A stretch of 64,000 nt of DNA from JAEYZS01 sp964469265 (GCA_964469265.1 CAYXYF010000001.1:155565-219564), one strand, 5' to 3'. Positions 1-9,120 are shown, counted from the first letter of the stretch. Translations and numbers: made by a program. Notes: generated by a model not told the origin, from the letters alone.

Positions 1-1380
1 CATTCGGATTGTATCTTCATCATGCTCAACAATAACAATAGTATTTCCCTTGTCCTTGAGTTCAGTTAAGGCCTTTAAAAGTTCGAATTGATCTCGCGCG
101 TGGAGGCCAATACTAGGCTCATCAAGAACGTAGAGAACACCCACCAGTGGAGATCCAAGCTGATTTGCGAGTCGGATTCTTTGCGCTTCACCGCCTGAAA
201 GAGAGCGTGTTGACCGAAACAAATTCAAATGGGATAGGCCCAGACGGAGAAGAAAGCTAATCTTATAATTAATTTTATATATTAGTTTTTGAAGTATCTT
301 CTCTTCGCGTCCTGAAAGAGTTAAAGAATTTATCCATTCTAAAATATCTTTAAAGTTCATGGCGCTAACTTGATGGATGTTTTTCTCTTCAACGTAAACA
401 GCAAGGGCCTCTTCTCTTAAACGCGAACCCTCGCAAGTAGGACATGTATCGCCTTCCTCGTAGAGATCTTCTCCGTCATCAATTTCTTCATGAAGATCTT
501 CAAGATCTGCTTCCTCAAGTGTACCTAGGCCACTGCATGATGGGCAGTATCCACGTGGATCATTAAAGCTAAAAAGCCGTGGTTCTAAATCTGGTGGTGA
601 ATACTGACAGATTGGGCATGAGGCATCTTTTGAATAAGCCTTGTAGGTTTCATCTGATATGTTTTCAATAGCGACTGCGCCTTTTGCTAATTTCAAGGCA
701 ACGTTGATGCTTTCTTCTAATCTTTTTTCAAGACCTTCTTTGACGACTAGACGATCAATGACAATATCAATGTTGTGTGTTTTTGTTTTCCGAAGTTTTG
801 GTGCCTGTTCAAGCTCATAATATTCGCCGTCAATTTTTGCCCGAACAAATCCTTTTTTAAGCCACCCTTCAAATTCTTTCTGAAATTCTCCCTTTTTGTT
901 TCTTATTACGGGCGCCAAGATATGAATCTTTGTTCCAGCTTTCAGAGATAAGGTTTCTTGAATAAGGCGATCAACGTTGAGCTTATCAAGTTCAATATTA
1001 TGCTCAGGGCAAATTGCCGTTCCAATTTTACTAAACAAGAGTCTGAAATAATCATAGATTTCCGTAATTGTTCCGACGGTAGAGCGTGGAGAAGCAACAG
1101 TTGTCTTTTGTTCGATGGATATGGTGGGCGAAAGACCAACGATGGAATCAAGATCTGGTTTTTTTAGTTGCTCTAAGAATTGGCGCGCAAAGGTTGAAAG
1201 ACCTTCAACATAGCGACGTTGTCCTTCTGCATAGATTGTATCAAATGCAAGAGTCGACTTACCGCTACCGCTTATTCCAGTGATAACCGTAATCTTATTA
1301 CGAGGGATGAACACATTAATATTCTTAAGATTGTGTTCTCGGGCCCCCTTAATAAAAATGCCGTCTCTTTTTTCAACCAT
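1..1380 (-). CDS. uvrA: Excinuclease ABC subunit A, N-terminal part (cut by window edge)
   Basis: DNA-damage recognition ATPase of UvrABC nucleotide excision repair. The 460 visible codons run open from an ATG at 1378-1380 to the window edge, so the C-terminal half is missing. Visible are the first Walker A motif GISGSGKST (residues 35-43), the Q-loop region, a CPIC/CPSC zinc-binding cysteine set in the mid-region, a second CPTC pair, the ABC signature RSLSGGEAQRIRLA and the Walker B stretch LYVLDEPSIGLH followed by the EHD switch histidine. It lies 17 bp downstream of the phosphomannomutase gene on the same strand, so it is probably the last or a late gene of the etfB-led run. Confidence 0.97.
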   Translation of the reverse strand, partial: MVEKRDGIFIKGAREHNLKNINVFIPRNKITVITGISGSGKSTLAFDTIYAEGQRRYVEGLSTFARQFLEQLKKPDLDSIVGLSPTISIEQKTTVASPRSTVGTITEIYDYFRLLFSKIGTAICPEHNIELDKLNVDRLIQETLSLKAGTKIHILAPVIRNKKGEFQKEFEGWLKKGFVRAKIDGEYYELEQAPKLRKTKTHNIDIVIDRLVVKEGLEKRLEESINVALKLAKGAVAIENISDETYKAYSKDASCPICQYSPPDLEPRLFSFNDPRGYCPSCSGLGTLEEADLEDLHEEIDDGEDLYEEGDTCPTCEGSRLREEALAVYVEEKNIHQVSAMNFKDILEWINSLTLSGREEKILQKLIYKINYKISFLLRLGLSHLNLFRSTRSLSGGEAQRIRLANQLGSPLVGVLYVLDEPSIGLHARDQFELLKALTELKDKGNTIVIVEHDEDTIRM

Positions 1381-1397
1381 ATTAATATTTCGCTTTT

Positions 1398-2774
1398 TTA
1401 AAGAAGAGGATTTACTATTTTTTCAATCTCATCTTTAAGTTCTTCAAGACGACCTAACGAGGTCGCTTCAAAGCGCAGTACAACCACTGGCTGGGTGTTT
1501 GAAGCTCTTGCTAAAAACCATGAGTCTTTAAACTGGACTCTAATCCCATCGATCGTAATGACGTCTGCGCTTGGAGTAGAAAGATATTTCTCTTTTATTG
1601 TTTCAACGATTAAATGCTTTTTTTCTTCAGTCGTGTCTATTCTAATTTCTGGCGTGTAAAAAGCTTCAGGTAAGTCTTTAATGAGATCGGAAAACGACCT
1701 CCCTGTTTTTTTAAGGATTTCTATTACTCTTAGGCCCGCATAGGGAGCATCATCATACCCAAAGTTTCTGTCACTAAAGAAAATATGTCCGCTTAGTTCT
1801 CCACCGAACGGCGCTTTTTCTTCTTTGATTTTTTGTTTGATAAGACTATGACCTGTCTTCCACATAATGGGTGTGCCCCCATGTTTTGCAATATCCTCAT
1901 AAAGTCTATGAGAACACTTCACATCGCCGACGATTTTATAAGGCTCCCCGCCCTTATGATCTTTTAAGATAGATCGACTGATTAAAACCATAAGCTCATC
2001 GCCTAAAATCATTTTGCCAGTTTCATCGACAACACCAATACGGTCAGCATCTCCGTCAAAACCAATACCAATATCAGCTTTTTGATCCAGAACTGCCTTC
2101 TTCAGTGCGGTTAGATTCTTTTCTACCGTAGGATCAGGGTGATGGTTCGGAAAAGTTCCGTCGGGTTCTTCAAATAGAATTGTAGGTTTTAAGCCACAAG
2201 CCTCATAAAGCCTTCTTGCTATGATCCCTCCAGCGCCATTACCGCAATCTAAGATCACATTTATTCCTGAGAGATCACTAAATTCTTCTTTGTATCGAGC
2301 AACGTAATCATTAAAAATATCTAAAGACTCAGTTGTACCTTGGCCCGTGATGTAGGAATTGCTTTCAATAATTTTACGCAACTTCTGAATGTCTTCACCA
2401 TAGATAGTGTTTTTACCGAGGGAGATTTTAAAGCCGTTGTACTCTGGCGGGTTGTGGCTTCCTGTCACCATAACGCCACCATCAATATCTTTATAAAAGA
2501 AAGTCGCAAAGTAAGTCATAGGAGAGGTGACAAGCCCAAGACGTTTTACGTTAAAGCCAGAGTCATTGAGTCCTTTTGTTAGCGCCTCAACAAGTTTAGG
2601 ACTAGAGAGCCTGGCATCTTCGCCTACGGCAATAGTTGCATTTGGTTTTTTATTTACCGAGAAGTGAAGGGCGGCGTACGCTCTTCCAAGTGCATAGACA
2701 AAATCCTCATCGTAATGTTCGCCAACCACGCCGCGAACATCGTATTCTCTAAATATAACTGGGTTCATTACCAT
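1398..2774 (-). CDS. Phosphomannomutase/phosphoglucomutase
   Basis: Alpha-D-phosphohexomutase, 458 residues, the usual length for ManB/AlgC-type enzymes. It interconverts hexose 6- and 1-phosphates for nucleotide-sugar and LPS or polysaccharide synthesis in the cytoplasm. The phosphoserine loop TGSHNP (Ser about 106), the metal loop DGDADR (240-245), the sugar-specificity loop GGELSGH (324-330) and a C-terminal phosphate-binding RASNTQP are all present. The GGELSGH form suggests dual glucose/mannose phosphate use, by family knowledge. A GTAAGTAG/AAAGG stretch precedes the first ATG; the ATG two codons later is an alternative start. It sits 40 bp after pdxA. Confidence 0.93.
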   Translation of the reverse strand: MVMNPVIFREYDVRGVVGEHYDEDFVYALGRAYAALHFSVNKKPNATIAVGEDARLSSPKLVEALTKGLNDSGFNVKRLGLVTSPMTYFATFFYKDIDGGVMVTGSHNPPEYNGFKISLGKNTIYGEDIQKLRKIIESNSYITGQGTTESLDIFNDYVARYKEEFSDLSGINVILDCGNGAGGIIARRLYEACGLKPTILFEEPDGTFPNHHPDPTVEKNLTALKKAVLDQKADIGIGFDGDADRIGVVDETGKMILGDELMVLISRSILKDHKGGEPYKIVGDVKCSHRLYEDIAKHGGTPIMWKTGHSLIKQKIKEEKAPFGGELSGHIFFSDRNFGYDDAPYAGLRVIEILKKTGRSFSDLIKDLPEAFYTPEIRIDTTEEKKHLIVETIKEKYLSTPSADVITIDGIRVQFKDSWFLARASNTQPVVVLRFEATSLGRLEELKDEIEKIVNPLL

Positions 2775-2814
2775 TTCTACTTACCTTTGAAAAATTTAGT
2801 AAATTGACGGATTA

Positions 2815-3771
2815 CTATACTAACTTTAGAGCAGTTTGAATAGCGTTAATCATGGATGTGGGGTCGGCTTTGTTTTTACCGAAAAGATCTTTTGCCGTCC
2901 CGTGGTCAACGCTTGTCCGAATGAAGGGCGTATTTAAAGAAATTTGTACTCCATGAAGTTTTTTGTGAAGCATTTTAAAAGGAATTAGTCCTTGATCATG
3001 ATACATGGCAATAAATACACCGTATTTTTGATACTGAGATTCCTGAAATGCGACATCTGGTACGAGGGGCCCATAGACTGGAAAATTGTGTTTCTGGGCT
3101 TCCCTGATTGCTGGAGATATAATCTCTTTATCCTCGTGACCGAGCTGCGGAAGCTCACCAGCGTGGGGGTTGAGCCCAAGCACTCCAATTCTTTGAGCTC
3201 TCCTCGGAAGTTTGAGCATTTTTAAAAAACTCGTAGCGCATGCAAAAATATCAAGTAAAAGGGATTTTGAAATTCTTGAAGGCACATCCCTTATGGAAAC
3301 ATGGTCGCTTACCAAGATAACTGAAAAAAGTTTTCCGATAAACGCCATATAAATATTTTGCTCTTGGTTGATTAGCCTTCGCATGATGTCTGTATGACCC
3401 TTATCGCTTAAGCCAGATTTACGTATAAGTTCCTTTGAAAGAGGCGCCGTCACAATCCCATGAATTTTTTCATCAAGAGCAGCCCTTACACCCTCTTCAA
3501 AGCACAGAGCAGGATTAAGAGGCGTGTGTATTTCAATAATCGTATTAGAGCTAAATTTTTCTGATAGAGCTTCTTTAAGGCTTTCAACTGTTGTAACTGA
3601 AAATTTCTTTCTAATCTGCGGAAGATATTTTTTTTCTGATAAAGGATTTCTAAAATATAAAAATTGAATTCCGCGCTTTGGTCCAATCTTATTTAAAGCT
3701 TTTGCTGAGACTTCAAAGCCAATTCCGTCAACATCTCCAGTGGTAATAAGGACACGCTTCTGCTTTGACAT
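2815..3771 (-). CDS. pdxA: 4-hydroxythreonine-4-phosphate dehydrogenase
   Basis: NAD-dependent dehydrogenase and decarboxylase of the DXP-dependent pyridoxal 5'-phosphate pathway. The 318-residue protein has the family start (TTGDVDGIGFEV), the TAPLSKE segment, a GHTD motif near residue 125, and the three expected metal-ligand histidines in HVS (about 157), NPHAGE (about 203) and YHDQGLIPFK (about 258). The gene begins 1 bp downstream of the SurA-like gene, so the two are surely co-transcribed. E. coli also carries surA directly upstream of pdxA, so this pairing is a conserved context. Confidence 0.96.
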   Translation of the reverse strand: MSKQKRVLITTGDVDGIGFEVSAKALNKIGPKRGIQFLYFRNPLSEKKYLPQIRKKFSVTTVESLKEALSEKFSSNTIIEIHTPLNPALCFEEGVRAALDEKIHGIVTAPLSKELIRKSGLSDKGHTDIMRRLINQEQNIYMAFIGKLFSVILVSDHVSIRDVPSRISKSLLLDIFACATSFLKMLKLPRRAQRIGVLGLNPHAGELPQLGHEDKEIISPAIREAQKHNFPVYGPLVPDVAFQESQYQKYGVFIAMYHDQGLIPFKMLHKKLHGVQISLNTPFIRTSVDHGTAKDLFGKNKADPTSMINAIQTALKLV

Positions 3772-3772
3772 C

Positions 3773-4717
3773 TTATGAATTTATTTTGATAAATGAACTT
3801 AGTTTGCGCTCTTCGATCCAAAACTTAAACTGCTGCGCAAAAGCCTTTTCGTAAAGAATATTTTGTATTTCATTTTTTTTCGCTTCAAACGCCGGGTCTT
3901 TAATAATCTTCTTAGATACGAGCTTTACGATATGATACCCGAGCCTCGTAGGCACCACACCTGTGTGAGATCCTGCAGAAAGGTTTGCAACTGCTGTTTC
4001 AAGTTCTTTTAAAAACTCCCCACTTTTAAAGTTTCCGAGAAATCCACCGCTAGTAAAGTTGGGATCCTCACTAAACTGCGATGCAAGGTTATCAAAGGAT
4101 TCGCCAGCATTTAACTTTGCAAGTACACTTTCTGCTCTCCGTTTTGCCCCTTCTTTGTCGCCACCTTTTGGGAGAAAGAGGATGTGTGCTAGTGAATACT
4201 CATAGCTTGTGACGGAGCTACCTTTGTAATTGTTCATATAATAATTTTGTATTTCGTCATCTGTGATTCTAATTTTTGAAGAAATCATTTTCTGAATTAA
4301 CGCCTGTCGCTCCAGTCGCTGTTTCATAAAGTGTTGGTATTCTGAAAAAGATATTCCTTCTTTTTTAAGAGCGGCAATCAGCTGTGCCCGAGTCATTTTA
4401 TTGCCGCTCGCAATTTTTGTTATTTCTTGGTCTACTTTTTCAATCGTTACAGAAAGATCATTTCTTTTAACTTCAGACTCAATAAGGCGCTCGTTGATCA
4501 TGTGTTCAACAAGAGCCTTTCTATTTTTGAGTAATTTATCTTTATCTGAGATAAGAAGATCGTCGACGAACTTCCCTTTTTTCAGCTGTGCTTTGTAATT
4601 TGTAATATCTTGTTCTGTGAGAATCTCGTCATTTACAATGGCCACAATGCGATCAACGGTCTCAGCATAGGATGCAATGCCGATGAGTAAAGTGAAGGCT
4701 AGAATAAAGATTTTCAT
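3773..4717 (-). CDS. surA: SurA-like periplasmic chaperone / PpiC-type prolyl isomerase
   Basis: Periplasmic foldase for outer-membrane proteins, by family. The 314 residues comprise a cleavable signal peptide (about 1-18, ending SYA), a SurA-type N-terminal helical domain opening with the typical VDRIVAIVNDEILTEQDI, and one parvulin domain (about 173-275) with AHILF, GGFLGNF and LGYHIVKL. E. coli SurA has two parvulin domains; here there is one, as in many delta-type bacteria. It lies directly upstream of pdxA as in E. coli and 2 bp after a second PpiC-type gene, third in a row of three related foldases. The gene symbol is by homology and synteny. Confidence 0.85.
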   Translation of the reverse strand: MKIFILAFTLLIGIASYAETVDRIVAIVNDEILTEQDITNYKAQLKKGKFVDDLLISDKDKLLKNRKALVEHMINERLIESEVKRNDLSVTIEKVDQEITKIASGNKMTRAQLIAALKKEGISFSEYQHFMKQRLERQALIQKMISSKIRITDDEIQNYYMNNYKGSSVTSYEYSLAHILFLPKGGDKEGAKRRAESVLAKLNAGESFDNLASQFSEDPNFTSGGFLGNFKSGEFLKELETAVANLSAGSHTGVVPTRLGYHIVKLVSKKIIKDPAFEAKKNEIQNILYEKAFAQQFKFWIEERKLSSFIKINS

Positions 4718-4719
4718 AA

Positions 4720-5706
4720 CTACTCTCCTAGTGGCCTAACCTGAATAGAATTTATGGCCGCATCATTCTTAAGTACTCGTGATAATCGCAATTGCTCTTC
4801 AAGCCAAGCTGTATATATTGCATGTTCCTTATTTCCACGAGCGATTCTGTCAACTTGATCACGGACATCTTCAAATCGTAGAGTCTGCTCAGCCCTTTTC
4901 CCTATGACCTCGAATATATGATATCCATAGGGACTTGTGTGGACGCCACTTCGTTGTCCGACTCGCATATTAAATGCTTTATCAAATACTTCTAATGTAC
5001 CTTTTTCAACCCATCCTACATCACCACCACGCTTTGCTTCTGGTGCAACAGAATATTTTTCAGCAAGCTCCGCAAAGTCCATGGACGGAGTAAGATTATG
5101 ATAGAGGCGATTAGCGGCATCTTCGTTGTCAAACACGATCTGTCTGATGCGAACCTGTGGTTTGCGTTTAAAATTATCCTTATGGATATTGTAATAAGAT
5201 TTAAGCTCCTCTTCTGTCGGAGGCTGTGTTTTTGCAGCCAAAGAGTGGAAGACTTTCTTTTGCAGTAAGCGACTTTTGATTTGGTCTTGCCAACTGCTCA
5301 TCGAGATTTGCGTTGTGCTTATAGCCTCTTTAAAAGAAGCATCGTCAGGATAATTCTTTCGAATTTTTAGGATCTCTTCTTCAACCTCTTGTTCGGTGAC
5401 GCTTACGTCGTTTCGCTCAGCCCACCCAGCAATAAGGGCAGAATGGATAAAGTTTTCAACGATTTTATTTTTTGCAAAATCAACGATGTGGGTGTCTTTT
5501 GCAAGGAGAGTATCGTAGCTTTCAAGATTGCCAGCTAAGCGCTCAGAAAACTCTCTCGCTGTTAACTTGCGCTCATTGACCTGAATCAAAACGGTATCTG
5601 CTAAGGTGTTTCTATTGTGAAGGTCAAAATAGAGCGTAACCCCTACAAAGAGAAGGGCCAAGATTCCTCCCCAGAATAGTATGACAAGGTACTTTTGTTT
5701 TTTCAT
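4720..5706 (-). CDS. Membrane-anchored PpiC-type peptidyl-prolyl isomerase
   Basis: Second of three tandem parvulin-family foldases, 328 residues. One N-terminal hydrophobic segment (about 6-27) without an obvious cleavage site suggests a membrane anchor facing the periplasm. A SurA_N-like helical region (about 40-165) carries the VNERKLTAREF motif and a parvulin domain (about 180-290) carries RQIVF, GGDVGWVEKG and YGYHIFEV. Its role is inferred to be folding of exported proteins, like PrsA or SurA. It is packed between two paralogues with 2 and 24 bp spacers, so it is probably in one transcript with them. Confidence 0.85.
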   Translation of the reverse strand: MKKQKYLVILFWGGILALLFVGVTLYFDLHNRNTLADTVLIQVNERKLTAREFSERLAGNLESYDTLLAKDTHIVDFAKNKIVENFIHSALIAGWAERNDVSVTEQEVEEEILKIRKNYPDDASFKEAISTTQISMSSWQDQIKSRLLQKKVFHSLAAKTQPPTEEELKSYYNIHKDNFKRKPQVRIRQIVFDNEDAANRLYHNLTPSMDFAELAEKYSVAPEAKRGGDVGWVEKGTLEVFDKAFNMRVGQRSGVHTSPYGYHIFEVIGKRAEQTLRFEDVRDQVDRIARGNKEHAIYTAWLEEQLRLSRVLKNDAAINSIQVRPLGE

Positions 5707-5730
5707 CGTTTAGTAACTTATGGTTACGAA

Positions 5731-6570
5731 TTATAGTTTTTTAGTGAAAGTCTTTACTTTATATTTTGACTTTAATTTCTCGAAGAATTCGTCGAATAAA
5801 ACTTTCTTTTTAGATTCTTTTACTGCTGCATTGAGCTTCACTTTATCAGCGTCTTTATATGGCTTTTTGCCAGTGAGCTTAATAATGTGGAAGCCAAACT
5901 TCGTTTCTACAAGAGGAGATATTGCATTATTAGAAAGTTTAACAGCGGCATTGTAATACTCAGGCAACAACGTTGTGTCGGTGTGCCATCCGATGTCTCC
6001 ACCGTTTTTCTTAGAAATAACATCATCGCTATATAATTTCACGAGTTGCTCAAAGGGACGCTTGCTCTTTTTAACTTCTGCATAGATTTCATTAGCTCTC
6101 TTTTTTGCAGCTTCAACTTCCGAAGGACGCGCGCGCTCTTTTAATTCAATAAGGATATGGCTTGTTCTGATTTCTGGATGTTTATTGTAGTAGTTTCTCA
6201 TTTCACGCTCAGAGACCTTAATAGCGTCAACTTTTTTACCGATTTCTTTTTCAATGAGATCGACATAAAGAACTTGGCGGATTCTTTCCTGCACGACAGG
6301 ATCGTTTCTTAGGTTTCTTTTCTCCGCTTCCATGACTCCAACTTCGTAACGAACTAAGTCTTCAAGAAAAAGATCTTTTGCTGGGGGGTTGAATGCATTT
6401 TTGACGACTTCTTTGTATTTTTCATTGAATTCTTTTTTGGTGATGTTTTTCCCGCCAACAACTGCAACAACATCGTTTTCTTGTGCAAAAGATGTGAGGG
6501 TAAAAAACAATACTAAAGCAATTCCAAGTACTCTTGCTAATCTGTTGAAAATAGACATAAATCCTCCCAA
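5731..6570 (-). CDS. Periplasmic PpiC-type peptidyl-prolyl isomerase
   Basis: First-transcribed of three tandem parvulin foldases, 279 residues. It has an export signal (about 1-29, ending SFAQ), an N-terminal SurA/PrsA-like helical segment starting DVVAVVGGKNITKKEF, then a parvulin domain (about 130-235) with SHILIEL, GGDIGWHTD and FGFHIIKL. The C-terminus is lysine-rich. It probably acts as a chaperone for envelope proteins. An alternative start is MSIF four codons in; both give a signal peptide. It follows the DUF374 acyltransferase by about 40 bp. Confidence 0.86.
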   Translation of the reverse strand: MGGFMSIFNRLARVLGIALVLFFTLTSFAQENDVVAVVGGKNITKKEFNEKYKEVVKNAFNPPAKDLFLEDLVRYEVGVMEAEKRNLRNDPVVQERIRQVLYVDLIEKEIGKKVDAIKVSEREMRNYYNKHPEIRTSHILIELKERARPSEVEAAKKRANEIYAEVKKSKRPFEQLVKLYSDDVISKKNGGDIGWHTDTTLLPEYYNAAVKLSNNAISPLVETKFGFHIIKLTGKKPYKDADKVKLNAAVKESKKKVLFDEFFEKLKSKYKVKTFTKKL

Positions 6571-6610
6571 AAAAGTATCTTAAAAAGTATCTACTAACTA
6601 TGGGGTCAGT

Positions 6611-7270
6611 TCAAGAAGTTCGGTGCAATTCTTGGGCGGCTAGTTGACCTGCGGCATTAATGGCATTCTTCAGTTGATCGGCAAGCTCTGGACTGCGTGG
6701 GTCGTCATCTCGAGAGATAGGAGACAGAGGTTTTCCCCAGACAAGATGCACCTTTGCAAAAGGCCGTGGCATGAATGTTTTATTCCAGCTCTTCTCAAAA
6801 GAAATTTTAGAAGTTGTGGCAACTCCTCCAGGATAAATTTTTGCATTCAGAAGTTTTGACAGCTCAAATACTCCTGGTTTGGGTTCGTAGATAGGCCCTC
6901 TTGGTCCGTCGACAGGAACAACAGGAATATATCCAGACTTCGCCAGTCGAATTAATCCTTTTAAACCCTGAATTGCTTTTTTAGAAGATGAACCTTTTGA
7001 GGTTTTTGCCCCAAGCCAAGTTAAAACTCTCGCCATTAATTGGCCATCGTTACTTATCGAAGTCATTGTAGCAAACTGGTAATGATCGGCATAAGAGATC
7101 ATGGCAAGCTCGTGGCCATGCCAGAATGCAAATACAATGGGAACATTGTTTTTAATGTCCCCCTGAAGCTCTTCGTTGGAGTGAAGTGATTTGCGCCAAG
7201 TTAAAGACCAAATCCGATATACAACAAATACAAGCGCTGCAACCACAAAAGATTTGGCCTTTTTAAACAT
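6611..7270 (-). CDS. DUF374 family lysophospholipid-type acyltransferase
   Basis: A 219-residue protein with an N-terminal membrane segment (about 7-22) and the DUF374 signature: FAFWHGHELAM for the HX4-5D-like block, then VPVDGPRGPIYEPKPG for the substrate block. The family is related to the PlsC/LpxL acyltransferases and is thought to act on lipids or lipid A at the inner membrane; the exact substrate cannot be read from the sequence. It lies between etfA (8 bp) and the foldase cluster, which fits an envelope-biogenesis role. Confidence 0.83.
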   Translation of the reverse strand: MFKKAKSFVVAALVFVVYRIWSLTWRKSLHSNEELQGDIKNNVPIVFAFWHGHELAMISYADHYQFATMTSISNDGQLMARVLTWLGAKTSKGSSSKKAIQGLKGLIRLAKSGYIPVVPVDGPRGPIYEPKPGVFELSKLLNAKIYPGGVATTSKISFEKSWNKTFMPRPFAKVHLVWGKPLSPISRDDDPRSPELADQLKNAINAAGQLAAQELHRTS

Positions 7271-7278
7271 AGTCTACC

Positions 7279-8241
7279 TTAGTGTTGGAGAAGCTTTGAA
7301 AATTCCTCTTTCAGTTTTGGAAGAATCTCAAATGCATCACCCACTAAACCGTAGGTTGCTTTTTTAAAGATAGGTGCTTCAGGGTCTTTGTTAATAGCGA
7401 CGATGACCTTGCTTGAGCCCATACCCGCCATATGTTGAATTGCTCCTGAAATTCCAGCAGCAATGTATAAGTTAGGCGCAACAGTTTTTCCTGTTTGGCC
7501 GACCTGCATAGCATGTGGAACCCAACCAGCATCAACGACGGCTCTAGATGCTCCAACTGTTGCTCCAATCACCTCTGCAACGTCTTCAAGAAGCTTAAAG
7601 TGTTCAGGGCCCTTCATTCCACGGCCACCCGAAACAATGATAGAAGCTTCTGTTAAGTCAGGCTTTGCTGAAGAACTCTTAACGACTTCTTTTGTTTTGA
7701 CCTTTGTTTCAGAGGGGTTAAACGCTTCTTCAAGCACTTCGCAATTTGAAGTGCTTTCACTCGGCTGAGGGAGTTGATTTGGTCTCATCAATACGATTTT
7801 GATTTTGGACTCAGATGTAAACTCTGCGGTGGCTACAACTTTACCCGAATAAAGAGGTCTTGTTGCGCTAACATTGGTCCCATCAATTTTAATTCCGATG
7901 CAATCGCCAACAATTCCTGAGTCATATTTTGCGGCAACTCGTGGAAGCAAATCTTTTGCGGTCATAGATCCAGAGGCTAAAATCACATCGGGGGAAAATT
8001 TCTCAATAGCTTTTTGAAAGCACGAAAAGTAGTGAGTGGAGTTGTAATCTTTTAAATCTGCGCTTGAAAAAGCAAAAGCCTTTTGAACGGAGTAGTTTTT
8101 TAAAGCTTCAGCCACCGTCCCAGAATTTTCACCAATAAGAATAGCTGCAACGTCGTGCCCTTGGGTCGCGCTCAACAATTCAAGAGAGCTTTTTTTGATC
8201 TTGTTGTTTGCAAATTCAATAAATACTAAAACTTTTGCCAT
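7279..8241 (-). CDS. etfA: Electron transfer flavoprotein alpha subunit
   Basis: FAD-binding subunit of the ETF heterodimer, which carries electrons from acyl-CoA and other dehydrogenases to the quinone pool through ETF:quinone oxidoreductase. The 320 residues show the N-terminal Rossmann-like domain and the C-terminal FAD domain with SGGRGMKGPEH, GASRAVVDAGW, QVGQTGKTVAPNLYIA and GISGAIQHMAGM, the family hallmark. It starts 1 bp after etfB in the same orientation, the standard etfBA order. Confidence 0.97.
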   Translation of the reverse strand: MAKVLVFIEFANNKIKKSSLELLSATQGHDVAAILIGENSGTVAEALKNYSVQKAFAFSSADLKDYNSTHYFSCFQKAIEKFSPDVILASGSMTAKDLLPRVAAKYDSGIVGDCIGIKIDGTNVSATRPLYSGKVVATAEFTSESKIKIVLMRPNQLPQPSESTSNCEVLEEAFNPSETKVKTKEVVKSSSAKPDLTEASIIVSGGRGMKGPEHFKLLEDVAEVIGATVGASRAVVDAGWVPHAMQVGQTGKTVAPNLYIAAGISGAIQHMAGMGSSKVIVAINKDPEAPIFKKATYGLVGDAFEILPKLKEEFSKLLQH

Positions 8242-8242
8242 T

Positions 8243-9013
8243 TTAAATCACCTTTGCTTCTTCTCTTAACAGTTGAACTAGTTTTTTTGCTTGTTCTTGT
8301 GGCTCGCCACCAATCATCTGAACTTCAGGTCGTTCAGGCGGTAAGGCAAAGTTTGAATACTTTACTTTAACAGCGGCAGGGTCCACTGAAACATCAGCTA
8401 AACTCAATTCCTTAATGGTCTTCTTCTTTGCTTTCATAATGCCAGGAAGAGAGGCATATCTTGGAGTGTTAAGCCCTTTATTAGCTGTAATCATCGCGGG
8501 AAATTGTACTTCAATGATTTCTTTTGCTCCGCCCTCGATCTCTCTTTCAAGAAGCGCGCCGCCTTCTGTGTAATCGGCTTTGGAGACAGAAGTGATATGC
8601 GGAATATCTAAAAAAGCGGCAACCATTTGTCCCACTGAAAAGTTGTTGTCATCAATAGCAGCTTTGCCAGAAAAAAGAAGGTTTACTTCGCCAACTGTTT
8701 TTGCAGCATTTGAAAGTGCCTTTGCAACATTGTAGTTATCTAAAGTTTCTGGAGCATCAACTACGATGGCCTCGTCTGCCCCCATTGCTAATGCCGTTCT
8801 TAAAGCATCCACAGCTCGCCCTTTTGGTCCAACTGTTATCACATGAACTTTTGTCTCTGGTTTTGCCGCTTTAAGTTTTAAGGCTTCTTCCACGGCAAAT
8901 TCGTCGTAAGGATTCATGATCCACTTAATGCCAGCGGTGTCTATTCCATCACCACTTAGCTTTATTTTAGTTTCCGTATCTGGAACCTGCTTGATACAAA
9001 CTAGAATGTTCAT
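8243..9013 (-). CDS. etfB: Electron transfer flavoprotein beta subunit
   Basis: AMP-binding subunit of ETF, 256 residues, full length. The start MNILVCIKQVPDTETKI, the DEFAVEEALKLK segment, the AMP-binding region with DNNFSVGQ and the closing PRYASLPGIMKAKKK are all typical. An AAAGGGA ribosome-binding stretch precedes the ATG. It is the first gene of a nine-gene minus-strand run reaching uvrA, so the run's main promoter probably lies in the 324-bp spacer to its right. Inferred role: beta-oxidation or amino-acid oxidation electron transfer. Confidence 0.97.
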   Translation of the reverse strand: MNILVCIKQVPDTETKIKLSGDGIDTAGIKWIMNPYDEFAVEEALKLKAAKPETKVHVITVGPKGRAVDALRTALAMGADEAIVVDAPETLDNYNVAKALSNAAKTVGEVNLLFSGKAAIDDNNFSVGQMVAAFLDIPHITSVSKADYTEGGALLEREIEGGAKEIIEVQFPAMITANKGLNTPRYASLPGIMKAKKKTIKELSLADVSVDPAAVKVKYSNFALPPERPEVQMIGGEPQEQAKKLVQLLREEAKVI

Positions 9014-9052
9014 TGGCTTTCCCTTTCAATAATGACCGAAAATTTGAGGCTT

Positions 9053-9081
9053 AGACTATGTCAAAACAAATCTGGGGTCAA
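9053..9081 (-). promoter_or_regulatory. Candidate sigma-70-type promoter for the etfB-uvrA run
   Basis: Read on the minus strand: TTGACC (complement of 9076-9081), a 17-base spacer, then TAGTCT (complement of 9053-9058), about 40 bases before the etfB start. The -35 matches the consensus at 5 of 6 positions but the -10 at only 3 of 6, so this is a weak call made from position and spacing. Confidence 0.25.
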
Positions 9082-9090
9082 AAAACAAAA

Positions 9091-9120
9091 CTATCCACAT
9101 GACTCACATACTTATCCACA
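9091..9120 (+). promoter_or_regulatory. Two DnaA-box-like sites in the 9014-9337 spacer
   Basis: CTATCCACA (9091-9099) and a perfect consensus TTATCCACA (9112-9120) lie on the same strand, 21 bp apart start to start, about two helical turns. They sit just upstream of the candidate etfB promoter. The rest of this 324-bp spacer shows no ORF with a good start and no tRNA; it holds a short GTTAAA/TTTAAC inverted repeat near 9190-9210. Confidence 0.45.
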
